Positions 24,742 through 32,885 of a stretch of 64,000 nt of DNA are shown one piece after another (position 1 is the first letter of the stretch; each line of letters begins with the position of its first letter). A model generated the notes under the pieces. That model was not told the origin of the DNA. It did not search any database and was given only the letters and a program-made list of their open reading frames with translations. The translations under genes were made by a program, and so were the position numbers. The DNA is taken from contig JAHFDP010000002.1 of assembly GCA_023248955.1 (NCBI GenBank), positions 1 through 64,000 on the forward strand. The letters are read 5' to 3'. The DNA is from Deltaproteobacteria bacterium (GTDB lineage: Bacteria > Myxococcota > Myxococcia > Myxococcales > JAHFDP01).

Positions 24742-25592
24742 GGTTTCACCTCCACATCGGGGAATCGCGCGACTTCTGTCGTCACGCCAAATCGAAATTT
24801 GAGATGGCAACGCAAGCACGCCGCCTGCGCGGTTTGGAGATACGCCGCGGACGAAGTCGGACCACGCGCGTAAGAAGAGAGCGTCGCTTGTGCATCGGTC
24901 ACCAGGCCGTCGAACTCGCCGGCGGCCGCTTTGAAGTCCGCGGGAACTTTTCCACTCATGCCCGCAAGCAGATCCGCCACCGCGCGTGCCGAGGCAGCCG
25001 TGCCGCCGTGCTCCGGATCGATGTCGGCCCAGCGTCGCGCGATCTCGCTCATCAACTTACGACCCGGATCCGTTGCCATCGCGGCGGCCGCGTGATCACC
25101 AACGGGATCGCGCGCGTTGTCGGTAGCCGTACCTTGCGCCGCGACGGGCATCGGCACGCCGACACCGATTTGAAAATCCACGCTCGGGCCCTTCGCCTCA
25201 CCGCTCGGCGCGAGCGCGAAAGTGTAGGTCCCCTTTTCCGCCACCCGCAGATGCGCGCCGTACGCACCGGCGTCACCGAACGCATGCACCAAGTAGCGCG
25301 CGGACGCATGCGGTGCGGAAACAGTAAGCAGAAAATTCACACCGCTCACCGGGACGCGATCGCCGTACGTCGAATCGGTAAATTCCGGAATTTGGGCCAC
25401 GTCGAAAATCGCTTCCATGGCTTGGCCCGGTTGTGGCACCGCCGGACGAAGCGTCAAGCGAACTTGGTAATCGCCTGTCTTCTTCACGGCCGACCAGTCT
25501 GCCGGCGCGGGTGTGTTGGCCGGGGCTATTTTCGCGGGTGCGGGCTTGTTCGCGGCCGTCGCCGCGAAGAATGCAAGAATGAGTGCGATCAT
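24729..25592 (-). CDS. Exported haem-binding protein with C-terminal CxxCH
   Basis: 287 residues from the ATG at 25592, giving a signal peptide MIALILAFFAATAA. The frame is open another 34 codons upstream but runs into the DsbA-like gene. The N-terminal part (about 30-170) is a beta domain (VRLTLRPAVPQPGQAMEAIF ... YGAHLRVAEKGTYTFALAP) similar in style to periplasmic metal or FixH/YtkA-like domains. The C-terminal helical part has ACLRCHLKFRF near residue 265, a single CxxCH haem site as in cytochrome c'-like proteins. The start follows the stop of the previous gene in a TAAAATG arrangement. Function not established. Confidence 0.8.
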   Translation of the reverse strand: MIALILAFFAATAANKPAPAKIAPANTPAPADWSAVKKTGDYQVRLTLRPAVPQPGQAMEAIFDVAQIPEFTDSTYGDRVPVSGVNFLLTVSAPHASARYLVHAFGDAGAYGAHLRVAEKGTYTFALAPSGEAKGPSVDFQIGVGVPMPVAAQGTATDNARDPVGDHAAAAMATDPGRKLMSEIARRWADIDPEHGGTAASARAVADLLAGMSGKVPADFKAAAGEFDGLVTDAQATLSSYARGPTSSAAYLQTAQAACLRCHLKFRFGVTTEVARFPDVEVKPWKR

Positions 25593-25593
25593 T

Positions 25594-26562
25594 TTAGTCG
25601 GGCTTCCAGCCGTGGTGTTCGTTCCATTCGATTTCGTCCTCGATGGTGTGCGTGAGCAGATCCGGCGTCGGCTTGAGCACGAGATACCGGCCATTCAGAA
25701 AGAGCGCTGGCGTCGCGGGCACCTTCAACGCCGTCGCTTCCGCTTTGGTTTTGTTGACGACGTCCGCGTAACGATTTTCGTTCATGTGCTTGAGCAGCTC
25801 GTCACCCTTGATGCCGACGCCGGCCGCGATCTTTTTGAGATCGCCATCCTCCAAAGATTCTTGGTGCGCGAAAAGCGCGGCATGAAACGCCCAAAATTTG
25901 TCCGGATATTTTTGGTGCACATACTCGGCAGCCTGCGCCGCGATCTGTGCGCGGGGATGCATGGGCAGCGGAAAATATTTCGAGCAGAGTTTCACTTTGC
26001 CGACGAACTGTTTGGTGACCACGTCATCGAGCAGCGGCGCTACCGCAGCGCAGTGCGGACACTGGTAATCCGAGAATTCAACGACGGTGATCGGTGCCTT
26101 GGGATTTCCGCGAAAGACGCAACCCTCTTCGCTCGGATGCTGCCGATGCTCGTTGGGGAACGACGCGTAGTAGCCCTCGAGTTGCGCGATGACGAGCCCG
26201 GATCCTACGCCGTCCGCGAGTGCCTTGGTGGCCAGCGCAGCAGCGCGCGGAGCGTGACCGCAAGCGTTGTGATCTTTCAGGCAGCCGGCCAACGTGTGCG
26301 GACAGCCGCAATAGCAAAACGTGTCGGTCGCCACTTCTAAGAGCCCGGCGCGCTGGGCCGGCGTGAGTGACGATGTGTCTACACGCGGAAGAACCGCGCT
26401 GAGCTGCTCAGCGGTGAGCGCGGACGGTGCAGCGGGCGGTGGCGCCGCGCTGGGAGCGGCAATGGGAGCGGCCGTGCTGGGGCGCTCACGCGAACAGGTA
26501 ACGACACAAGCCGCCGCAACCGCAAAGCTGACACCGGCGACTGTTTTCGAGCGGGATTTCAT
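25594..26562 (-). CDS. Lipoprotein with CcmH-like Cys cluster and DsbA-type thioredoxin domain
   Basis: 322 residues from the ATG at 26562, preceded by GAGGAG. A lipobox (VVTC, Cys near 23) and a Pro/Ala-rich linker come first. Residues about 80-125 hold TFCYCGCPHTLAGCLKDHNA followed by CGHA, resembling the CcmH-type cysteine domain that reduces apocytochrome. From about 150 there is a DsbA-like thioredoxin fold with the active site FSDYQCPHCAAV and cis-Pro region VPATPALFLNG. It should exchange thiols at the periplasmic face. Its genes downstream encode two CxxCH proteins, so delivery of reduced haem-binding cysteines is a reasonable inference. Confidence 0.87.
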   Translation of the reverse strand: MKSRSKTVAGVSFAVAAACVVTCSRERPSTAAPIAAPSAAPPPAAPSALTAEQLSAVLPRVDTSSLTPAQRAGLLEVATDTFCYCGCPHTLAGCLKDHNACGHAPRAAALATKALADGVGSGLVIAQLEGYYASFPNEHRQHPSEEGCVFRGNPKAPITVVEFSDYQCPHCAAVAPLLDDVVTKQFVGKVKLCSKYFPLPMHPRAQIAAQAAEYVHQKYPDKFWAFHAALFAHQESLEDGDLKKIAAGVGIKGDELLKHMNENRYADVVNKTKAEATALKVPATPALFLNGRYLVLKPTPDLLTHTIEDEIEWNEHHGWKPD

Positions 26563-26624
26563 TCGCGACGCTCCTCGAGAAAAGCGGCGCATCCTAAGAT
26601 GGTGGCGAATGACATTGCAAATCG

Positions 26625-27623
26625 TCAGCGCAGTCTGAAGCTCGAGAATTCCGTTCGGTAGCCTGCGTGCGAGAAATCGTGCCGTGCTGATTCGACGCGA
26701 TACTTTCCGTCGATGCGTGGACCGAACTTCTGAAAAGTAAGCGTGGCCCCGGGGAGGAGGTCCGAATTTCCGGAGAGCCGTCCATCCGCCGTTGCATGAT
26801 CGTCGGCAAGCATTTCGGCGCGACTGCGGGCGATGCGCGCCGCATCCTCGGGAGAGGCCAGGGCAACACCTTCGAGGTCCACGACCTGTTTTCCGAATCG
26901 ACTGGAGAGACGGACACCGTCGCCTGGCACTTTCGATTTTTCCTCGATGGCGCGTTTCTCCTTGGCGTCGTAACCGTGCGCAACGATCTCTTCGACTTGC
27001 CCCGCGGCTCGCATGCGAACGCTCAATCGTTGCAGCGAACCGCCTGGCGCGAGGAAAATCTCGGCGCGCTTGGGCGGCGGACCCAGGATCAATTTTTTTC
27101 CTTCGACGCGTAGCGCATGACCACCACGCTGGGCGCGGGGGCGAAGAAATTGCGCGTCGGTTTGCCCGCGCTGCAAGACGTGCTCACACGGGCTCCGCTG
27201 CGCCTCTCCGGTCAGGCCGTGGTCGCGGGCAATCGTGGCCACCAACTGCCGATCATCGACGTCGTTGAACGCGCGCGTGTGGGTCGAGAGCGCCAAACGG
27301 TGCAGCCGCTCCATGGCGCGCACGCAGAGCACGGGTGGTACGTCACGCGCGAAACGTGGCTCGAGCGCAACAACTTCGCCGTCAAAAATCGCCCGCTGCT
27401 TTCCTTGGAATCCAACGGAAACATGGACGCTCTTTCCGGGGCCGAAGATCTCGCCGGACATCAGTTGCAAGTCGGCATCACCGAAAATAATGCGACAGAG
27501 GCCGATCCTATCGGTGGCCAGCTCCACCTCGACGCGCACGACCTTCGCGTCGATCGCGCAGGGCAGTGGCGCGCCGTCGATGGCGACCGCGCAATCGGAA
27601 ACGAGACGATCCTGTTGCGCCAC
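26625..27623 (-). CDS. Phage late-control gpD / gp27-like hub protein without spike domain
   Basis: 332 residues from a GTG start. The sequence fits the eCIS Afp8/VgrG N-terminal hub: KSVHVSVGFQGKQRAIFDGE with VVALEPRF, a VRAMERLHRL motif, AFNDVDDRQLVATIARDHGL, and HVLQRGQTDAQFLRPRAQRG, ending YRVESARHDFSHAGYRTEFS. In phages and eCIS this protein forms the trimeric hub joining tube and spike. Canonical Afp8 continues into a gp5-like OB fold and spike; here the protein stops at the end of the hub. It lies about 14 kb from the eCIS cluster, 13 bases after the S41 protease stop and before the DsbA-like gene, so it sits in a housekeeping-type operon. Confidence 0.85.
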   Translation of the reverse strand: MAQQDRLVSDCAVAIDGAPLPCAIDAKVVRVEVELATDRIGLCRIIFGDADLQLMSGEIFGPGKSVHVSVGFQGKQRAIFDGEVVALEPRFARDVPPVLCVRAMERLHRLALSTHTRAFNDVDDRQLVATIARDHGLTGEAQRSPCEHVLQRGQTDAQFLRPRAQRGGHALRVEGKKLILGPPPKRAEIFLAPGGSLQRLSVRMRAAGQVEEIVAHGYDAKEKRAIEEKSKVPGDGVRLSSRFGKQVVDLEGVALASPEDAARIARSRAEMLADDHATADGRLSGNSDLLPGATLTFQKFGPRIDGKYRVESARHDFSHAGYRTEFSSFRLR

Positions 27624-27636
27624 AAAAAAGCTCGAG

Positions 27637-30600
27637 CTACGGCGTGCCCTTGGGCGCCTCGGTCGGTTCGTTCTGCCCAGCGTGCCCGCGCTGCACCAGC
27701 GCCGCGCTACGACGGTGAATCACCAACGTGCGTTGCGTGGCGAACTGATCATCTTCGCGCGCCGTGATCACCACGGTGTTGTTGCCGGGCTTGAGCGGCA
27801 ACTCCGCGGAGAACTCCATCGGCTTCGCCGCACCCTCGACCTTTTGCGAGGTCTTGAAGAAGACTTTGCGCGCGTCGTTTTCCCGCTCGTGCTGCTCGAA
27901 AATTCGCAAGTCCCGAAGGCCAGCCAAATCGCTGGCCACGCCGGTCAACGTAACGTGATCCGCGTCCACCTCGGCTGCACCGCGCGACGTATCGACCGAG
28001 ATTTTTACGGTTGGTGGCACGCGCGCAAAAAGTTCCGATACCTTTGCGGTCGAATGCCCAGCGGCCTCCGTCGCCGCGGAAGCGGCTACATACCCGATGC
28101 GCCCTTTGGTCCACTCGACACGAATGAAGTCGCCAACTTTCGCTTTGCCCGTCAGCAACGTTCCGCGCTTGGCAAGACCGAGCCGCGGCATGCGAACATC
28201 CGCACCGGCATAGATCGGCGCGTCGGCCGTCGTCTTGAACGTCGCCGCCACCGGAGCCACCGGTGTCTCGGTCTTCAGAACAGGCAGATCGATCTTCTCA
28301 TCCTCGATCTCCAGCACCGCGCGATCGCCAACTTCAATCTGCAGCGGAACCTTGTCGCCTTCGAGCGCTTTGCGCACTTCGATCGTAAAGGTGGCGGTCT
28401 TCGTTTCGCCGGGCTTCAGCTCGCCGAGCCTCGACAATCCACGCTTGATGAAGACTTTGTCGTCGCCGAGATTTTTCACGCTGGCGTAAGTGCGCGCGGA
28501 TTTTCCGATGCCAACGTTTTTCACATCGACCTGCACATCGACAGTTTCGCCGCGCTCGATCATGCCGTCACCTTGCGGTCCATCGAGCACCTGCCAATTG
28601 AAAGCGAACGATGGACGCGCCAACTCCACGGTGTCCACTTCGGTCCGAATATCGTCCGGGGCGCGATTCTGCGCTTCGGCGAAATGGATCTGCACATCGT
28701 CGCGACGACTCGGCAGATATTTCGGCATGCGCACCGGAACCATCCAGGTGCGATGCTCGCCCGGTCCCAATTTTCCGAAAATAAATTCACGCCGATCGAG
28801 CATCGGATTTTCGCTCGTGGTGTAAGCGTGCAGACGACCCACCGTCGCGGGTCCCGCGTTCATCGCGGTAATGGAGAACTGCATGGTGTCACCCGTCGTG
28901 GTGCGCGGCGTCTTCACTTCCGCCGTCACATGCGCAACGCCCGCCGTTCCCGCTTGCCAATTCACGCCCAGCTTCTCGATAGCCTGTTGAATCTTTCCTT
29001 CCTCGGACGTGCGCCGCTCGGCAATGAACGGCCGCGACTCTTCGAGCTGCTTCAACCGATCGAGCGCGGGCGCGCGCAGCACCAGGTCGCGACAAAATTT
29101 CACTTCGTAATCTTCGACCAATTCGTCGCTGTCCACTTCGTCATCCTCGGCGGCCGCGACCTCCTCTTCCGATTCGACTTCCAACTTTTTCTCTTTGGCG
29201 TCGAGTTTGTCGTTGTCATCGCGCAAATAGCGCAGCGACTCGGACGGCTTCTCGGTCGGCGTGGCCTTCACGTCCTTCGAGACTTCGGCAAAGTTGAGCC
29301 CGAAGTGGTTGTCGAGATCCTCCTCGCGCATCAGCTTCACCGGCGCAAAAAGATCGACGCGATTTTTGGTCACGCGCGACGGCACCAGCTCAATGTCCGG
29401 GGTGATCCCGAGCGACTGAATCGAAACGTCACCCGGCGTCAGATACTGCTTGATGGTGAGCTTGAGCGCGCTCTCGTCGCCGCTTCCGCGCTCGCGGAAA
29501 TCGTAGAGCACCTGCACACTGCCCTTGCCGAAAGTCTGCCGCCCTACGATCAGCGCGCGATTCAAATTCTTGAGCGCGCCCGAGACAATTTCGCTCGCCG
29601 ATGCCGATTCGCTGTCGACCAACACCACCATCGGAAAATCGAGCTCGCCGCCGTCATCGTGCGCCATGTTCGGCTCGCGCAGTTTATCGCCCACGCCGAC
29701 CGTGGTCACGATGGTGCCCTCTTTCACGAACGTGTCGACGACGTGAATGGCCTCCTCGAGAAGCCCGCCCGGATTGTGCCGCAGATCAAGCACCAACCCT
29801 TTGAGCGAGCCACCGTTTTTTTCCCTCATTTCGCCGATCGCGGCCTGCAGCTCGCGCGTGGTGGTGCCGGAGAAGCTCGACACCTTGACGAGGCCCACGC
29901 CGTTCTCCATCAGTTTCGAATTCACGCTGTCGATGGTGATGACCGCGCGCGTGAGATCGAATCGCTTCGGCTCCGCGTTACCGCGCGAAATCCAGATCGC
30001 CACTTTGCTTCCAGGCTTTCCGCGCAGGCGACCGACCGCCTCGTTGAGATCCAAGTTGACCGTCGATTCATCTTCGATGCGCACGATGTGATCGTGCTTC
30101 TTCACGCCGCCTTTTTGCGCTGGCGTGCCCTTGAGCACTTTCTCCACCGTCAACTTGTCCTCGCGCATGCGGATCACGAAACCGAGTCCGCCGAACTCGC
30201 CGCGCGTCTGCAACTTCATCTCTTTGTAAACGTCGGGCTTGAGCAGCCACGAATGGGGATCGAGCGTTCCCAGCATGCCGTTCACCGCGGCGTATTCGAC
30301 TTCGCGCGGATCGTCGAGTGGCGACGTCAGGTTCTCTTTGATGAACCCGAACACGTCGCGCATCTTGAGCGGAATCTGCCAAATGTTGTCGAGGTCGTGA
30401 AAATCGATGTCGCGCGAAGCGTTGCCGACGGTGAGCTTGACGTGGCCGTCCTTCGTCTCGCCGGCCACCATCACCTCGACGGCCTGCTTTTCCACCGCGC
30501 GCAGCGCCGAGACGAACATCTCTTTGGGATCGATGCGCTTCGGATCGACGTAGTTGTCCTTCACGCTGATCACGACCTTGCTCAAAACCTCGAGGTCGGT

Positions 30601-30732
30601 CAGGTCATAGTTGGAAGGCTTGTTGTGGATGGTCGCCGCGAGCGCGGGAGGAACAACGGGCACGCCGCGGCCAAGCACCACCAGCGCGAACACCGTGGCG
30701 GCGCAAGCGGTCCAACGAATGAATTTTTTCAT
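27637..30732 (-). CDS. Large S41 C-terminal-processing serine protease, MXAN_5808-like
   Basis: 1031 residues from the ATG at 30732 (MKKFIRWTACAATVFALVVL), an N-terminal signal or anchor; the upstream 35 codons are rejected. The protease core includes GMLGTLDPHSWLL, a PDZ domain (about 175-250, LGFVIRMREDKLTVEKVL), LVLDLRHNPGGLL, the nucleophile motif SESASASEIVSGAL and the general-base Lys in RQTFGKGSVQ. After residue about 490 come an acidic linker (EESEEEVAAAEDDEVDSDEL-like), Ig-like beta domains, an SH3-like segment (GKAKVGDFIRVEWTKGRIGY) and a last beta domain. This size and order fit the myxobacterial MXAN_5808 type. Probably periplasmic. It heads a minus-strand run of about 13.7 kb. 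Confidence 0.92.
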   Translation of the reverse strand: MKKFIRWTACAATVFALVVLGRGVPVVPPALAATIHNKPSNYDLTDLEVLSKVVISVKDNYVDPKRIDPKEMFVSALRAVEKQAVEVMVAGETKDGHVKLTVGNASRDIDFHDLDNIWQIPLKMRDVFGFIKENLTSPLDDPREVEYAAVNGMLGTLDPHSWLLKPDVYKEMKLQTRGEFGGLGFVIRMREDKLTVEKVLKGTPAQKGGVKKHDHIVRIEDESTVNLDLNEAVGRLRGKPGSKVAIWISRGNAEPKRFDLTRAVITIDSVNSKLMENGVGLVKVSSFSGTTTRELQAAIGEMREKNGGSLKGLVLDLRHNPGGLLEEAIHVVDTFVKEGTIVTTVGVGDKLREPNMAHDDGGELDFPMVVLVDSESASASEIVSGALKNLNRALIVGRQTFGKGSVQVLYDFRERGSGDESALKLTIKQYLTPGDVSIQSLGITPDIELVPSRVTKNRVDLFAPVKLMREEDLDNHFGLNFAEVSKDVKATPTEKPSESLRYLRDDNDKLDAKEKKLEVESEEEVAAAEDDEVDSDELVEDYEVKFCRDLVLRAPALDRLKQLEESRPFIAERRTSEEGKIQQAIEKLGVNWQAGTAGVAHVTAEVKTPRTTTGDTMQFSITAMNAGPATVGRLHAYTTSENPMLDRREFIFGKLGPGEHRTWMVPVRMPKYLPSRRDDVQIHFAEAQNRAPDDIRTEVDTVELARPSFAFNWQVLDGPQGDGMIERGETVDVQVDVKNVGIGKSARTYASVKNLGDDKVFIKRGLSRLGELKPGETKTATFTIEVRKALEGDKVPLQIEVGDRAVLEIEDEKIDLPVLKTETPVAPVAATFKTTADAPIYAGADVRMPRLGLAKRGTLLTGKAKVGDFIRVEWTKGRIGYVAASAATEAAGHSTAKVSELFARVPPTVKISVDTSRGAAEVDADHVTLTGVASDLAGLRDLRIFEQHERENDARKVFFKTSQKVEGAAKPMEFSAELPLKPGNNTVVITAREDDQFATQRTLVIHRRSAALVQRGHAGQNEPTEAPKGTP

Positions 30733-30839
30733 GGGATGAAAATCCAGTCCTGCGAGGAGGCGTACGATGGCTTCGTCCGCTCCCCAAGATGATAGGCAAC
30801 CGGCGCTAGCGCCACAAGCATTCTGAAAACAAGTCAACG

Positions 30840-32885
30840 ATGTTCATCAAAACAGTTGCCAAGCGCAAAGATTTCGTCGGCGTGTTTTTCGCCTACGTTC
30901 TTCTCGCCATCGGGCTCGAATGGCCGCTGCCACTGCACTTCTCCACCGAGTTGGCCGGCAACCGCGGCGATGCGTGGCAGCACGTCTGGAATTTCTGGTG
31001 GCTTCGCCATGCGCTCACGCATGGCGAAAATCCGTTCTTCACCACGCTGCTCTACCATCCCTCCGGCGTTCCGCTTTGGCTGCACACGCTCGATCTTCCC
31101 GACGCGGTTCCAGCGCTCCTGCTCGGTACGTTTCTCGGGCCCATCGCCTCTTTCAACGCCATCCATTGTTCTTCGTTCGTCTTTTCGGCGCTGGCGTTTT
31201 ACGCGCTGGCTCGAGAGTTCGGCACCTCGAAGCCCGCCGCGCTGATCGCTGGCGCCATCTACACGGCGCAGCCGTTTCACCTCTCGCACGCCGTCGCGCA
31301 TCTTTCGCTCCTGCCACTGCATTGGCCCGCGCTGTTCGCGCTCTGTTTTCGGCGCGCGGCGCGACGATACGAAGATCGCTGGTGGCTCGCCGCAGGTCTC
31401 TTCGCCACGCTCAGCGTTTTTGCCAATTGGTACTTCGGCCCCATTTGCGCCGCGCTTGCTACCGCGATTCTTCTCGAGACTCTTTCCGATCACGCCTTCG
31501 CCACTGGTGCATTTCGCCGCGTCTTCGCCGCCACGTGTCTCGCGGCAATCTTCATCGTTCCGTTCGCCGCGAAAGGCGCCTACGAGCGCGCGAAGGAGCC
31601 GTACTTCGGCGATCACGACAGCCTTCTCTTTTCCGCCGATCTGGAGGAACTTTTCCTCCCCGCACCGATTTCGCATTGGCGCTCGCTGTCCGGCGATCGC
31701 CCCGCGCACTGGACGGGAAACATGGAGGAAAACGGTGCCTATCTCGGCCTAAGCCTTCTCGCACTCGCGACGATCGCGTTTTCGCTTCGACGAAAAAAAG
31801 CGTGGCCCTGGATCGCGCTTCTGATCTCGGGCGTGATGCTGTCGCTCGGTCCGCAATTGCACGTCGCCGGAAGACTTCTGACTGGCCGCATTCTCCCGAT
31901 GGCCTGGCTGGAAGCCGCGATTCCACCGCTGCAAGAAATGGGATGCCCTGTACGCTGGTCCCTGCTCGCGAGCACGGCGCTGGCGATTCTTGCCGCGATC
32001 TCGCTCGACACACTCGCCTTGAAACATCGCTCGATCTTTCTCCTCGGCCTGGTTCCGATCGCCGAGCTGTGGCCGGCGCCGGCGACGCTCTCTTCGATGC
32101 CGCCGCTTCCCCCGCTCTTCGAAACGTGGGCCAAAGATCCGACGCCGTGGGCAGTGCTCGATGCCACCGACTCCGTGCAAGGGGTCTGGAACCAGATGCA
32201 CCACGGCCACCCGTCGATGGCCACGGGCTACATTTCGCGGCGACCGCGAAGGCTCGATGCTTTTTTAGAAAATGATCCGTCAATCGCACCGCTCCTGGCG
32301 CCCAAATCGTTCACACGCGTCGATCCGCAAATCGACTTTGAGTGGAGCAGCACCGCGCTCTTCGAGAGCCCGCGTTTCGCGGTTCGATGGACGGGAGTGC
32401 TGAACGCGCCGAGCAGTGGCCTCTACAAATTCACGCTGGTCTCCAATGCCGTCGGTGCGTTGCGCATCGATGGCGCGCTGACCGTGGCCGATCCAACGCC
32501 ACACGTGCTTCAAGCCGAATCAGGCGCCGTGCCGCTTAGCGCAGGACCGCACGCCATCGAAGTCGAATTTCTCGACAACGTGCTTCCAACCACGCTGCGC
32601 CTTTTTTGGGAGGAACCAGGCATCGCTCGTTCCATCGTGCCGGCCTCGGCGCTGCGCACGCCGGAAGGCTGGCCCGGGCTGCGCGGCGACTACCAACTTC
32701 GACGCGTGGTTTTCGATCGCGGCGCGGACGTTGCGCGCGAAACGCTGCGTCGCCTCAACGTGCGCTATCTCATCTATCCCGCCAGCCGTCGCGATTACGC
32801 CATCGAAGTTCAACTCGGCCTCAAGCCAATCTATGAGGACACCTGGTACCGCATTTACGAAACTATGCTACCGACCGAGCGATGA
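30840..32885 (+). CDS. Polytopic membrane protein (GT-C-like) with C-terminal PA14 domain
   Basis: 681 residues. The first 430 contain about ten membrane helices with GNRGDAWQHVWNFWWLRHAL near 40, an acidic residue in the first loop and an aromatic-rich context as in GT-C glycosyltransferases and YfhO-like proteins. Residues about 485-615 form a PA14-type beta domain: FAVRWTGVLNAPSSGLYKFT, GALRIDGAL, LSAGPHAIEVEFLD, and LRLFWEEPG. A final segment (RETLRRLNVRYLIYP) resembles the end of other long membrane glycosyltransferase-like proteins. PA14 domains bind glycans. It is the first of three genes with 4-base overlaps, divergent from the S41 protease. Enzymatic activity is not proven. Confidence 0.78.
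   Translation: MFIKTVAKRKDFVGVFFAYVLLAIGLEWPLPLHFSTELAGNRGDAWQHVWNFWWLRHALTHGENPFFTTLLYHPSGVPLWLHTLDLPDAVPALLLGTFLGPIASFNAIHCSSFVFSALAFYALAREFGTSKPAALIAGAIYTAQPFHLSHAVAHLSLLPLHWPALFALCFRRAARRYEDRWWLAAGLFATLSVFANWYFGPICAALATAILLETLSDHAFATGAFRRVFAATCLAAIFIVPFAAKGAYERAKEPYFGDHDSLLFSADLEELFLPAPISHWRSLSGDRPAHWTGNMEENGAYLGLSLLALATIAFSLRRKKAWPWIALLISGVMLSLGPQLHVAGRLLTGRILPMAWLEAAIPPLQEMGCPVRWSLLASTALAILAAISLDTLALKHRSIFLLGLVPIAELWPAPATLSSMPPLPPLFETWAKDPTPWAVLDATDSVQGVWNQMHHGHPSMATGYISRRPRRLDAFLENDPSIAPLLAPKSFTRVDPQIDFEWSSTALFESPRFAVRWTGVLNAPSSGLYKFTLVSNAVGALRIDGALTVADPTPHVLQAESGAVPLSAGPHAIEVEFLDNVLPTTLRLFWEEPGIARSIVPASALRTPEGWPGLRGDYQLRRVVFDRGADVARETLRRLNVRYLIYPASRRDYAIEVQLGLKPIYEDTWYRIYETMLPTER

Noticed and set aside
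27235-30792. A 1185-codon plus-strand open frame opposite the large S41 protease
   Set aside because: Protein is Arg/His/Leu-rich without domain motifs, while the opposite strand has clear PDZ and S41 motifs. In GC-rich DNA such antisense frames arise from codon bias.
30802-30813. 12-base palindrome GGCGCTAGCGCC in the divergent region before the PA14 protein gene
   Set aside because: Too short and too common in GC-rich DNA to support a regulatory site; no -10/-35 elements could be assigned around it.
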